Assembly: GCA_033439255.1 (NCBI GenBank)
Contig: CM065886.1
Coordinates: 1,860,001-1,924,000, forward strand
Direction of reading: 5' to 3'
Origin: Hericium rajendrae
Taxonomy: Eukaryota; Basidiomycota; Agaricomycetes; Russulales; Hericiaceae
DNA: 64,000 bases
Shown here: positions 1 to 12,180 of the stretch, in pieces
Position numbering within the stretch: position 1 is the stretch's first letter
Layout: each line of letters starts with the position of its first letter
The notes under the pieces: generated by a model
Seen by the model: the letters and a program-made list of their open reading frames with translations, nothing else
Told to the model about the DNA's origin: nothing
The model's database searches: none
Position numbers and translations under genes: made by a program

Positions 1-1866
1 ATGCAAAGCAACAAATTGAAGTGCTCATGGACGTCGCTGCTGGGTTGACAACGTGTCTCCTGGAGCCATCACCGGAGATCGATTTGGACCATTTTGGTCT
101 TGCCCTTGTATTCATTACAAGTATGGCAGACCATACTTTGTGTGCACGATCGAGATCTTGCATGCATGAAAGGAGTGATTTGATGATTGTCAAGAAGATC
201 TGTTGTTTGATGGTGTATTCCTGTTGGAGCCACTTGTCCCACTTTTCTTTGTAATCATCCAGTTGCTTGGTCATCGGATTGACATTCTTTTTGTCTTTAT
301 CGAGTGATATCAATGGTTCCTTTGGTTCCTTGGCAGTGCCTCTCAGATGGTGCATCAAACCTTTTACTCCGATCATGGTCACAATGCAGGTTTTGTACGT
401 CACCCAGTTCGAGCCATTGGCTGTGAGCTTCGGGACAGTGCAAAGGTTGAATGAGTTGTTGAGCAACATTGATTCAGAACCAGGGCCCATAACCTCTTAG
501 AAGAACCAGGGTATGGGAGGTATCTAAAATGATACTGAGCAGTCAGGACTCAGTAATAGAAGAATTCACTGCATTGATTATGTACCTAGAATGATACCGA
601 GCAGTCAGGACTGCCCATGGAGTAAGTACATTAATAATCAATGAAAGAAGCATAGATCACATACCTCAGTGATAGAAGAATTCACTGAGGTAAACATCCT
701 GCAAACTTGTGCCTACATCAACAGCACGAGGGGCTGAAAGCAACTGTACAGTAGTGTACATAATCGATCTGGGCTCCAGGCCTGAAACATCTAATCTAAA
801 GGTAAGGAACGAGATAAGATGAAAATCACACTTAGTGTGCTTTGGTAATGGGCATTTGCCCCAATCTCAACAAAGGTACAGGCAAGTGACACACCTGCAC
901 ATGGCAACACACAATGTGTGTATATAGTTGTGCTGACTGACATGCTCACATTCAGCTGTAGCCATCTCTGAGCTGTCACTGGCCCATCCACAAGGTATAT
1001 CGAGATGTGGTGAACCAGCATAGGGTGTGGCCAGTGAACATGAAGCACAGTGGGCTGGCATGAGGTGTAGCAGGCATGCACGAGGCACTGGCCCCAGCAC
1101 AATGCTACATGCCAAGTATAAGGCATGAGGTACAGGTACATGACATGCCTACACAGGTGTACTAACTGATGTGCTTGTGCATACATCAGGAACCCTTACA
1201 ACTTTCTGACTGCATCAGTAAACCAGCATTTGTCTGAATGGTGTCTGACTTTGTCTAATCTGATCTGATTCTGTCTGATTCTGTCTGGTCCAGATGATCA
1301 GACAATCAGACCAATTAGATGGGTCCCTATCGTCAAGTGCCTTTCAGACATTTTTGTCTGATGTCAGACTGAAGTCTGAGTCTATCTGGGCTCTATATAA
1401 TAATAATCTATATGTAATTCCATCCATATGTGGGTCAGAAGTTTAGACATTTTAGACAACTGTCAGACAGTCAGACAGTCAGACATTTCCCCTTTTCCTG
1501 ATGTGTCTGATTCTATCTGATTCTAATCTGAGTCTAATCTGATTGAATCTGATTGAATCTGACTGAATCTGACTGAATCTGATTGATCTGTAATCTTTTT
1601 ACAGATAAATCAGATTTCAATCAGATTTTATCAGATTCAATCAGATTAAAATCAGACCATCAGAAAGTTGTAAGGGTTCCTGATGTAGCTATGACCATTT
1701 ATCAGCCATACATATGCTAGCATGTGTAGCATTTGAGCTCATGCATAAGACATCAGAGGCAGAGCATGGTGTGTCTGATCTATGTGTGAGGTAATTTATA
1801 TACCTTCATTAATAATAAAAAAAGGAATCGTTTTGCCATGCACAGCATTGGCCCTCTTCCCCCAAG
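1..1866 (-). mobile_element. Copia LTR retrotransposon remnant, gag end plus LTR
   Basis: Bases 1-480 closely match the gag end of the Copia copy at 20.9-24.0 kb, in the same orientation. A primer-binding site (CCCATAACC on the plus strand) lies at 481-494. From about 495 to 1866 is the LTR, ending at the CCCCCAAGTA boundary shared with the other copy. The element runs off the left edge of the window. It is broken and old: the LTR carries an inserted short element at 1184-1685, and the whole lies inside another inverted-repeat element whose right half starts at 1867. Confidence 0.8.
1184..1685. mobile_element. CATCAG-ended short inverted-repeat element, 502 bp, TSD TA
   Basis: The ends are inverted repeats that begin CATCAGGAACCCTTACAACT. 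TA is duplicated at 1182-1183 and 1686-1687. The related LTR at 23811-23827 lacks the insertion and reads straight through, so the boundaries are well supported. The interior is full of TCTGAT/ATCAGA words and holds no coding sequence. A second terminus-like CATCAGTAAACC lies 24 bases inside the left end, which may be a nested remnant. Confidence 0.85.
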
Positions 1867-2046
1867 TATCTATTAGTTAGAGATTACAAACTTATCTATC
1901 TGACAATAAATGTCTTTACTTAAATGTAAAAGTTTGATCAGATATTTGCCTGTTAAGATTGCTTTCAGGTGGATCAGGTCAATCAGGAGCTGTCAGTAGG
2001 GTTAGAAATTGTCAGGTCAATCAGAAAGTTGTCAACCTTCCTGATG
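1867..2046. mobile_element. Right half of a 581-bp CATCAG-ended element
   Basis: Nearly identical to the right ~180 bp of the two 581-bp elements at 50042-50622 and 53445-54025, ending GTCAACCTTCCTGATG. The left half is not adjacent. The Copia remnant at 1-1866 meets it at 1867, so the Copia element probably inserted into this one. Its right end cuts into the last exon of the JmjC-like gene. Confidence 0.85.
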
Positions 2047-5000
2047 TTGGCAAAGTGCAGGTTGACCATCTTGAAAAAATGCAGTGGATTATGTGCATGA
2101 GAAACTGGATGACCTGTGGCAAGATAATGATCAAGAAGATTGGTGAGACACAGAGAGTTATGAATTCTGATCATTTCTGCCTTTGGATCATGCTTCTTCT
2201 TTCTCTTTTCAATGGATAAAGTGTCTGAGAAAACAACAGCATTTGATGCTGCTAAGAATATCTCCATGCCTGCTCTTGTGTTAAGCTCAGGTATCTCAGC
2301 TAAAGACAAATTTAAATTTAGATCTTGTTAGTTACAGGCTACAAAATCACTTACCATATGAAGGGATATCTCTTTCTTCAAGATGTAGTATGGTGTTAGC
2401 CCACCAGGATACAAAGTTGGCCAGAAGAGGGCGAACAGCAGGATGAGAGGTGTTTGTCAAATAGTGACCAGCAATTTGAGAGTGAACTTGACCATAGAAG
2501 CTACGAGCCAGAGTGCTTTGAGCATAAAAATGCTTTCCAAATACAATGATATTGGTAACACCATACACCCAATGGAAGGCTCCTGGAATTTGAGCCCTAA
2601 AATAATGTAAGCTTCTTTCAAGTATTACTACATAGAAAAAAACTCGCAGAGTGGTTGTAGGACTGAGTAAAATGGCCTCAGCCCAATAATCACTCAAGTC
2701 TATCTCTCGCACGTCAATATCACTGTAGATCTCAACTTGACTAAGGTCATTGTCGGCTGAGTCCTTGAGAGTCAAAAGAACCCAAAGCTTTTCACCAACC
2801 AGTGGCCTGGAGATAGTTCCAAGACCATCTGTATCCTGATGAAAATCAGAAATGGAGTGAACAGTAGCTGTAGTGGCCCAGAAAAGATCTGTCACAGGGC
2901 GTGGTTGATAATCAAGACCAAACTCGGCCTCTATATGTAGCAGGACCTGTTCATGTGTAGCCAAACCTCTGCAAAGGTACAAAACAGAATTAAATACAAT
3001 GCAACAGTAGAAAAATAAAGTTTTACCTGAAATTGGAAATGTCCACCAGATCATTCCTGCAAGGATTTGTCAAACCATTGATGATCTTGTTCTTGTACCA
3101 TGACTCATCAGCATCGAGGATATTAACATTGACATGACCAATGCCAGCTTTCCAGATGTCCAAGCGAGTTCCAACCCTCAGTTGAGCACTGGCATTCTCT
3201 GAACTTCGGTATGCCATATCTGATTTGACATTTATAAGCAAAATCAGTTGACAGAAAATGGATTGCAGTACCTTGGACATCAACCCTCTCATATAAGTTA
3301 CCAAGCCTGCCCATAGAATCTAAGTCCCATTTCCAGGGTGCATTGTTCTCCTGATCACAGATCAGAATATGTCTGTATGCAAAGATTTTTTGAATAGTCT
3401 GAGCATTGAATGAAGCAAAGTCCTTCTGAGTGCAAACATAGACAGAAGATCTTGTATCAGAATCTTGAGGTTGAATATCTTCATCATGTGAACAAGGAAG
3501 GCTCATGCAAGGAACACCATCAATCAAAGAGTCTTCCAAAGCTCTCTGTAACTTTTTTCCAAAGTCTAATTGAAAATGGTCCTATAAAAATTTGTCAACA
3601 TGTTTTACAGCATTAAATTACTGAATAAACACTGACTTGTCCAGCCATTATAACTGGTCGATATGGCACCATGATTTTTTGCCTTGTAACAGGATTATAA
3701 GCTGACATGAAAATTTGTTCCTGTTCCAACTAACACATATTTATAAGTAATCATTATTCACATATAGAGAATTAAATTTACTTGAGCTGATGCTTTATCT
3801 AGCTGAGGAATTTGCTGGTATTGATTATAAAATTATAAACAGATTATAAACATTCAGATCAAGTCACTTACATTCTCTTCAACAGGTTCAAATCTGCTCA
3901 TATAAGCATTTAGAGCCTTCACAAAGGCAGTGTCTTTGCTAGGTTTTACTAAGGTTCTGTTGGGATATTTCCTTTCTTCTAGGTTGATATCTTGAAACAT
4001 GTTCTGTAGAGCATCTGTCTGAGCTTTGGTACTTTATCAGTACTAGCACTAGGATTTTCTTTTTTTCATTTACCAGCAGCACTTTCACCACCTTGTATTC
4101 CTGCACTAGTAGTCTTTTTCTTGGTGCTAGCAGTGGATCCTCCTCCTTTACTAGTACTTGCTTTCTTTGACGTCTTGGTACTTGCTTTAGGGGCCTTGGT
4201 AGTCTTCTTTGATGTCTTCTTAGTCTTCTTTGGCGTCTTCTCGACAGTGCTTTCACCAGCATTTGAAACTGCAGCCTTCTTTCCTCGTTCGGACTGGCGC
4301 AGCAAAGTTTTTTCTAACTTTCCATGAGTCATTTTTCTTTCAAAAAAGATATTGAGAGCTTACTGTGTATACCCTCGCCGACCCAATTTGTAGTGACAGC
4401 TAGCAACAACTTCCCTTTAGCAACGCTGTCGATAGTGTCAGGTTTGAAATCCAACACGCGATCCATCTCTACTTGAGCTTTATCGTTGATGCTTCCTCTG
4501 ATATTGTTGATCTGAGCCACAAGAGCTTGGATTTCTGCTTCATCATTAGGATTTTGCATGATCTCATCTTCTTCTTCGATTGCAGAAGATCCTGATCAAA
4601 AGGAAACCTTATGAGACATGCTCACTTAGAACTGAACAAAACTAACCAGTGAGGTCTGGATTCTCAAACCAATTGGATACTCCTGGATTTTTAATCTCAT
4701 CTCGCTTGGAGACACAAGCATTCTAATGATGAAGAATCTGTTCAATTTGACTTTGTGCTGGCGCGCCTCTAGCAATAGCAAACAAAGCTACCCAGACCAA
4801 ATTTTCGATATCTTGAATTACAGATGGTTTTCCTGCATTTCCCAGGGAGTATAATGTCTATTATTCAAGCATTAATGTTGGCTTTAACATGTGAATTATC
4901 TCAATATTAACTTGCCTGTACATACACAATCTGCGTGGGATTATTGTTGGATAATGCCAGTTTGATAAAGAGAACAAGAAGGGAGACTGTCAGTGCTGCA

Positions 5001-6880
5001 AGGACTGGGCTCAGCCATTTTCGACGCTTTGGCAGTTTCTTTGCTGCTTCTGATGACAGCCCTGCATTCCTATGAAAAAAAAAAAAAATAGATAATCACC
5101 AGCATGCCTGAAGGATCAAAATGCACATGCACGTCTGCAGTTTCTTTTCATACTCATTTTCTGATCTGAATAGATCACCCTAAAGTAGCATGATGTTAAG
5201 TAGACTATAAGTGTCAGTTGTATACAAAAACACATACTTCCATAATTGCATGCAGACCTGCTGCTGCCATTTTAAAGTTCTGTAGCACGGTATTCTGCCT
5301 CGCATTTTTTTCATGTGCCTGAAAACTTTGAAGCAAAGACGACACCACCGTCACTAAAGCGGCAATATCCCATGTCTCAATTCCCCACTGATCTTTCACA
5401 GCCAATTCACTATTACTGTCATTGTTTTCAACGAAGGTTGTGAAGGTGTCGGTCAACATATCAGGCCAGTTTTGCAATTCTCTGATTATCTAGAAATCGT
5501 GCAGAGCAGCTTATGAGTAATGTGCTGTGAAGGAAAATTGAGGACACTTACATTTTTTAGAGCAGTGGAATTCTTGACGATCTCCTTGTATCTTTTGTCT
5601 GGAAGCCGAACCGTCTGCTCAACAGGGTGATTATTGAGGAGACGAGCAATGATGTCGACGACATGGTATCGGAGAACCACGTTAGTGGTGGTACCTTGCA
5701 TTGCAGAGCTCAATGCCAGCCAAAGCTCGTTTAGTCCTGGAAAGTCCTGACGACCTCGAGTGAAAAAGTACCACAGTGGAAGTTTGTCCCTGTTCTCCAA
5801 ATCTTCGTAGAAACCTCACGTGCCCCAGTCATCTATCATCTCGAAGAATTGCTAGAGAATCTATAGTTGAGCTCAAGACTTATTCATAAGTAGAAGACCT
5901 TACCGTGAACACGGACGTCACTTTGACATGATCAGAGGGCTTGATGAACCCAACAGTGGTATCCTCAGACAGATCACCATGCTGCACATCCTCTACATCC
6001 AAAGAAGCAGAAAACAGTCTTTGAATTGAAGATGCACATCAGGAACCCTTAGAACTTTCTGATTGATCTGATTTGATCTGATTTGATCTGATGTCAATCT
6101 GATTGATCTGAAAAGAGCTTTAAAGGAGTTCTGATCTATGTATTATATATAAAGAGACTTAAGTATTCTACTTGTCAATATCTCAATTCTCAAATACTTG
6201 ATTTAAAAAAAAATCAGACCAATCAGATTGAAATCAGATCAATCAGATTGACATCAGATCAAATCAGATCAATCAGAAAGTTCTGAGGGCTCCTGATGCA
6301 GTGAAAAGGTCAGGATTGAACCACGGAAAGTCTTGCAAGACCACTGCGGACAGACGAAAGTCTGATTTAGTGGTTTGTGCTGAAGAGACCGCCTCCACCA
6401 ACTCTGGATATCTAGCTCTCAGTGCTCGAAACGCAAAAGGAGAAGCTTCCTCGCTACAACAGATGTTAGATTATGTTTGAGAAATGTATAAGTTAGTTCC
6501 ATGGAGACAGACCTAGCATCCGGCATTGTGTTTGCCCCTTCCTCACTACAACGAACATCAGATGACTTTTGACGAACATATAAGTTAGGTTTCTCGACAA
6601 ACCTGGGGTCTCGGGTGGTGTTTCCCACATTCACACTGCAATGATGTTAGCAGAGCTTTGAGGATATATAGTAGCTTGTTGACAAACCTGGGGTCTCGGG
6701 CAGTGTTTGTGATGTCCATGCCAAAGATCTGATGATCGGATAGCTTCTGTGCCATAGAATAGATTATTGTTAGCTTAGGTGGAAAAATCAGAATGTAATA
6801 AATGAGACCTGTTGAGCAAATGCAATGCAGAGATGTGCTTGTCAAGCAAGAGAGACAGAGTCCAGCCACATCGTACCAAG
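2047..6880 (-). CDS. JmjC-like dioxygenase-family gene, multi-exon, 3' end disrupted
   Basis: Read on the minus strand as many short exons with GT-AG introns. The C-terminal third (about 3540-2347) has the JmjC pattern: an H-x-D in DFHQDTDG near 2845, then KLWVLL, a distal histidine in PGAFHWVYG near 2570, and GKHFY near 2535. JmjC proteins are Fe(II)/2-oxoglutarate oxygenases, many of which demethylate histones; the actual substrate here is unknown. Upstream exons encode a Lys/Thr-rich tail-like segment (4066-4332), an acidic helical segment (4329-4559) and conserved-looking exons at 5214-5800 and 5900-6000. The exons at 6300-6880 are less sure. The last exon (2309-2047) runs into a CATCAG element, so the natural C-terminus is missing, and another such element lies at 6037-6298. 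The family call is good; the exon chain and whether it still makes protein are uncertain. Confidence 0.6.
6037..6298. mobile_element. CATCAG-ended element, 262 bp, TSD CA
   Basis: Inverted ends CATCAGGAACCCTTAGAACT and complement, with a CA duplication at 6035-6036 and 6299-6300. The interior is made of TGATCTGAT-type words with a short AT-rich centre. It sits inside the upstream part of the JmjC-like gene, in either an intron or an exon. Confidence 0.85.
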
Positions 6881-7090
6881 CATCAGGAAGGTTGACAACT
6901 TTTTGCTAGACCTGCGAGCAATCTGAGAGCATCTGAGAGCATCTGATTGACCTGCAGATTTTCTGATCTTCTCTGAGAGTGTCTGATTTATTTGTCAGAC
7001 AATATCAGAAAATCTGCAGGTCAATCAGATGCTCTCAGATGCTCTCAGATTGCTCGCAGGTCTAGCAGAAAGTTGTCAACCTTCCTGATG
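6881..7090. mobile_element. CATCAG-ended element, 210 bp, TSD AG
   Basis: A near-perfect long hairpin. Each ~90-bp arm begins CATCAGGAAGGTTGACAACT and contains repeated GAGCATCTGA words. AG is duplicated at 6879-6880 and 7091-7092. A same-length copy of this subfamily lies at 14260-14469. Confidence 0.88.
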
Positions 7091-7103
7091 AGGGGTTGAA
7101 GGT

Positions 7104-7153
7104 CACGTGACGTTCACCATGGTACGGCCGTACCATGGTGAACGCGTCACGTG
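7104..7153. promoter_or_regulatory. 34-bp perfect palindrome flanked by CACGTG boxes
   Basis: Bases 7111-7144 form a perfect palindrome whose core reads CCATGGTACGGCCGTACCAT. CACGTG (the E-box bound by basic helix-loop-helix factors such as fungal Cbf1/Pho4) lies at 7104-7109 and 7148-7153, almost symmetrically. It is upstream of the DUF6532-like gene. Related modules occur at 13.0, 13.8, 19.7 and 37.3 kb, so it is either a tiny mobile palindrome or a recurring binding module. Confidence 0.75.
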
Positions 7154-7159
7154 CTCCAC

Positions 7160-8500
7160 CGGAGCAAGACTGCAGCTACTCCGCACCGTGTGTCATCAGG
7201 CTCGAAGACTCCAAGAAAAGTGGTAAAGTACCATTATAGTTTATTACACATTTTTACTAACTAGGCTTCTGTTATTCTTTTAGAGTCGTACTCCTTCTGG
7301 CACAACAGAAGATGACTCAGTGCATAGCTATAAATCTCATTGTTGTATGTTATTAACTTATTGTAGGACTCTTCAGACAGTGCGACGGATGTCGACGGCC
7401 AGTTGACATCCAGTCGCCAGCATGGTGGCACAAATGACGATGCACCTGTACCGCTGCCGCAGTGGAATGATTATTTCATTCCACTGTGGTGCGACATGTG
7501 TAGCACGTTCCCAGATCCTGTTCATATTCTCAAGATGGTTGACCTGGTGCAAGACTTATATGACAAATGCTTTCCTGACGACCCTCATCAATATCATAAG
7601 AAGGATCGTGCTTATCGTCTGGTGAGTTGCTATCTTTCGTTTCTTATTTTTGATGATCATTTTTTTTGGCAGGTTGTGCAGCGCACGTATGACTGGCGAA
7701 AGCACTTTGGTAAGACAGCTATTCATGTTGTGCGCGACTATCTGCTGGATCACTGGATCACCAACTTGACCTTCGAGAAGCATGAGAAGCATGAGCCGAA
7801 TCGTATTCTTGCTGCTGCACGCTTTCATCTTGGACGGGAGTGGGAGACTCCTACACGGCCTGAGGATGATGATGCTGAGGATAGTGGGACTTATCCCTTT
7901 ATCTTTGAGGACTTTGAGCTCAAGGAAAAGGGAGGAGGCTCAGTATGTCTTCTATTTTTCCTGTTTCTTTTGTTAACCAAATTTGCAGAGAGTTTCTGGC
8001 ATGTTCAAGAACCCCATGATCATCAAGACCTTTGCCTATGCCCATCTCTCTTCCATCTCCCAGCTTCCTACTAATTCCAAGCAGAATGCCTGGCCCAGGA
8101 CTGCTCTTTGTCTGGCTGTGGTGGCTGTAAGTCCTTTTAATTTCTTTCTTCTTGTTGCTGACTTTGTGTAGGTGGAGCATGCTTTGTTCAGGCTCCTACC
8201 TACTGCAGAGCTTCCTCTTAATCTCAGAGATATTGCTGGTAGAAAGTTCAGCTCTCGCAACTAGGGTGCAGCCTGCATGCACTACATGAAGACCATCAAT
8301 TTACTTTCTGACAAGAAGTGGGAAGGCATCATGGAGCTTGCTGAGGAGGCCAGCTCCTCCAGGGGCAAGAAGCTGCCTGAGGTGGAGTCTCAGGTCATGG
8401 ATGCTAATACTGTTAGGAGAGCAGCACTCTTAGATTATATGAGTGCAGATGAAGAGTTTGTGTTTCTTTTCTCTTTCTGCATAGTGATCTGACTTGATTT
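7160..8500 (+). pseudogene. DUF6532-like gene with one in-frame stop
   Basis: Exons on the plus strand give a Ser/Asp-rich N-terminus (about 7360-7430), then a globular region with VQRTYDWRKHFGK, the FKNPMIIKTFAYAHL segment near 8000 and an alanine-rich helix near 8110. This resembles the basidiomycete DUF6532 family, whose function is unknown. Introns are visible at about 7622-7672, 7942-7988 and 8129-8172. The reading is open except for a TAG at 8262-8264, between FSSRN and GAACMHYMK, so it is either a pseudogene or uses an unnoticed splice. The start was not fixed: the frame runs back through an upstream exon without an ATG near 7360. The TCTGA repeat abuts the 3' end. Family assignment is from remembered pattern only. 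Confidence 0.5.
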
Positions 8501-9710
8501 TTTTTTAGAGATTAGATTTGATACCCTCCTATAGTTTGTGTTTCATTTCTTTATTTGAGTCTATTCTGATTTAATTTTCTGTAGGACCTGACTCTGGATT
8601 TTGTCTGAGTTTGTCTGATTTGTCTGATTTTTGTTCTGAGCTGACTCTAACTTTTTTTTTCTAAACAGGATCTGAAGCTTCTTGATTTTATGTGAGTATG
8701 TCTGATTTTGTCTTATTGTTCTGAGCTGACTTCTGGTTTAGCTTTGCTGATACATCTGACTGCTTTAATGATTTTAATGATTTACTTTACTGTTAATTTC
8801 CTTTCATCTATGGCCTACTTTTTTGGGTTTGTGCTGCATTGGGTGTTTTAGTTGATCTACCTGCATAATTTTAGAGTGCAGTGGTTTTGACATTTTGGTG
8901 TGATTCTGAGCATCTGATTATTGATCTAAAAGATCTGATTTTAAGCTAAAAGTGCTTCTAAAGGGTCTGAAATGACTTCTAACTATTCTGAAATTAAACC
9001 TGACTTGTGTCTGATATGACTTGAAATATATCTGAACTGACTGTTATGAGTCTGATCTTGTCTGATTTTGTATCTTAGAGAGTTCTGACATATTTGATTG
9101 ATCTGACAACCCTTCAATCATGTTAGACATACATGCAGGCTTTAACTCTGATAACCCTGAGCTATTAGAGCTTATCTGTAAAGATATATAGACTTCATCT
9201 GAAAATAAACTGAGATCAGATTTTACTTTAAAATCAGAGCATGTCTGATAGTCAGGCTGCAATCTGATAGTCAGGCAATCCTCTGAAATCAGATCAACAA
9301 TTCTAACCTCAGACAACTCTCTGATATTAGAATATATCTGACTGTCAGATTCAAAGTCTAATGTCAGACTTTTAATCTGAGAGTTAGACAAATCTCTAAC
9401 ATCAGATTAAAGTCTGATAGTCAGGCAAATTCTGATATCAGACAAAAAAATCTGACATCAGACAAACCTCTGACATCAGTATATGTCTGACTGTCAAATT
9501 AAAAACTTAGATTTCAGACTTTTGATCTGATAGTCAGACATTTGTCTGATGTCAGACAATTTTTTCTGATATAGTCTGATAATGTCTGGACAATAGACAC
9601 CCGTAGGAATGTTTGACTATTTAACAACTTAAATTTAGGCAAAATTAAGCATAATTAGGTATATTTCAGGCAAATCTCAGACAAGTCAGACAATTTGAGG
9701 TTTACTGATG
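8500..9710. repeat. TCTGA-saturated region ending in a CATCAG terminus
   Basis: About 1.2 kb dominated by TCTGA/TCAGA words in both orientations, with no convincing reading frame. It ends at 9701-9710 with TTTACTGATG, the terminus of the CATCAGTAAAC subfamily. No matching left terminus was found upstream, so this looks like a large, decayed member or one-ended remnant of the CATCAG-ended group. Confidence 0.6.
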
Positions 9711-12142
9711 CATGTGGCTCACCCTCTGCCATTTCTCTACATCAAATCCAGGCCAATACTGCAAGAAGTCCCGCATTGCCCCGACCCAATTCCTGCGGCT
9801 GTCCCAATTGACTTCGTACAGAGCTTTGCTGCAGTCATCTGTCCATGCAAGAAAGGTCTTGACAGAGGATGTGAGGGTAATATGGTCCACAAATGACGGA
9901 TCAACATGTTTGGCGTGCATTGAATCGAGATCTCCTTCGATGGTCTGGCAGACAAGATGGTATAGCAAGGCGTAGCGTATATCAGGATCATTTGCAGCCC
10001 CATTGTCCACGGCGCAGCCACAATCCAAGGTCGAGATCGCTACATCAGGATCTGCAAGGACAGCCTGGTTATCAGGGCCGAAGATCGTGCTACCACCGTA
10101 TACCCAAAATTGTTCACCATCATACTGAGGATCTACAGCCGGGTCGAACTTGTCACCAAGAATAGGCCACTGTAACTTCCAGTACGAGTGACCAAGGACG
10201 TGTTTCCAATCGCGCGTGTCTAGCCCAGGAGTGCCGCAAGCAGAACGTTTGTCAAAGGCATGCCGTAAAAGGAGAGCGTGACGAAAAAAAGTGGTTTGAT
10301 TGTCAGGTGAGACACCCCAAAAGAGATGGAATGGAGGGACCTTGAAGAGATGTGAAGTGCCTGCATCCAAGATATTGGTGGGATCCACCACATACATCAC
10401 GTTGCGATAGATCTCGACCAGACGACGCATCCACGAGGGCAGGTCAGACGTATTGTACCAGCACCGCCATTCATTATGTTTGATATCTGGCTTAGGATGT
10501 CGTGACTGCGCTGTAGGCAGCAATCAACAAACAGAAACATTAAGACTGCATTAAAGCATACCAATTGAGATTCGCTCTCGCTTGTTGAGAACTCCCTTGT
10601 ATTCATCCGTTGGATTGAATGGGTTGTCGCGAGGAGCACACCCCCGTGCCGCAGACTCGAAATTCCGTGCATCTCTTACGATGAGGGGGTACCACCAGTG
10701 AGGTCCATTATGCTTCAGCATCGCTTCAGGCCACGGAGCCAACTTGCATCGAACCTCGCGTGGGGCCAATCGGACTATTCTCGCTGAGTCGAGTGTCCAT
10801 TCATCGGCCTTCAGAAAAATGTAAACAGATACACCCAACTTGGCCAAGCCAAGGTACACGATAAGATCTGGCACGTAAACTCCTCTAGTTTTACCGCGAC
10901 GCTCCCGAACAACAGCACTCTCCATCCGTATAGATTCTGGAACTTGACAGTCAGACCACCACTCCTTGAAGGCGACAAGCTCTAGAAGAGAGCGCTGCAG
11001 GTGACGGAAAACCATCACGAATTCGTGCCATGCGCGGACACCGTTCTTCAGCATCTCGTAGCAATCCAGAGCTCGTGAGCACGAATGATGAGGCAGGCCA
11101 ATATGTTCCATCCCTGCCGTAGCCTGGATGGCAGGAAAAACCCGTGCCATCATCTCGACAGCCCATTCTCATTCCTGACGAAACATAGCGAGGACAGAGG
11201 GCTCGGCGACATGTTTTTGCCAGTCTTCAGGGTGTGTGATCCACAGTTCTTTCGAAACGGTCTGGCCCAAGATTGCATGACGTTCATGTGAGCTCAAAAG
11301 TACCACAGGAATGTAGGCTAGGTAAGGAGCAGAAGGATCAAATATTTGAGGTAGGTGCATCCACTCATATACTTCCCATAATCCATCCAACTGAAGTTGA
11401 GGTGTGATGGACGTGTCCAATGGCATAGGGATCATGCGTGTATTGGCTGCGGCAACTACTTCATTGGATGATTGCAACGGCGACCACGAGGAATATGAAA
11501 AAGAAAAAACTGAGAACAAACTCGTGAGCTACATCTCTGCTATCAAACCATGCATAAAACGCACCTTGGGAGGATGAGAGGACAATTGAGCCATTGTCCA
11601 GGTGCGAGCAAAAAGAATATGGAAATCAAAGGGGCAACGAGACGAGTATGTAAAGATGAATGTGTCCACCCCTAAACGGCGTACAGCAAGTCGTGCTCAC
11701 AAATACCGCAGAGGGTTGGAGCGACAGGTTAGCTGTATACCAGGGCTTCAGCTTGAAAACAAAAACAAAGCTGGGAACAACAGATTAGGCTGGGGGTAGG
11801 GATTGTGCCAATCACTGGGCCCTTGCAGTGGACAGACGTTGCCTGACCGCAAGGAACTCCAGAGAAGTGACGTAGAGTCGATTTCGGGGGAGGAGTGAGG
11901 AGAAGACACGACGTGCGCATGTGAGCCTGAAAATAAAGTCAAGTCGAAATGGATCTGGAGACAACGGAACGAAAATACTCACCAATACCTTCAAAGTTGC
12001 TGGATGTCTGACTGCACTGGTTGCTGACCCATGCAGAGATTGATGTGGTTCTGTCGAGTGATGCACGGCATGCGAATAGTGACATAAGCAACTGGCAAGC
12101 CACTGCGAAACAGTGGCGACCCTGTCCATTCCGCTGGTACAC
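9711..12142 (-). pseudogene. Orphan agaricomycete-type gene, decayed
   Basis: A long minus-strand coding stretch: 10523-9702 (273 residues), 11153-10551 (200 residues) and 11519-11169, with probable 5' exons at 12142-11708. The middle part carries ALDCYEMLKNGVRAWHEF and a tryptophan-rich DEWTLDSARIVRLAP segment; the last exon is rich in Trp and Tyr (HNEWRCWYNTSDLPSWMRRL). I do not recognise the family; codon use and length argue for a true protein gene. The parts below and above 11169 share a frame interrupted only by a TGA at 11169-11171, where CGA (Arg) would fit. Part of the 5' region (11640-11940) is duplicated in inverse orientation at 24.2 kb. Confidence 0.55.
11640..11940 (-). repeat. 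Inverted duplicate of 24181-24430
   Basis: The reverse complement of this stretch matches 24181-24430 with scattered differences, including GGAGTTCCTTGCGGTCAGGC and TTGTTTTTGTTTTCAAGCTG. It covers a 5' exon and intron edge of the orphan gene to its left. Confidence 0.75.
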
Positions 12143-12180
12143 GTTAGCCTCCCCGTCGTTTCAGTAACTTGCTAGTTACG

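Noticed and set aside
6881-7090. Tc1/mariner MITEs
   Set aside because: Some copies have TA duplications, but others have CA, AG, TG and AA, so a fixed TA target does not hold for the group.
9711-12142. KDZ-type transposase
   Set aside because: I compared the orphan gene with the remembered KDZ and Plavaka pattern and saw no catalytic motif. Left unassigned.
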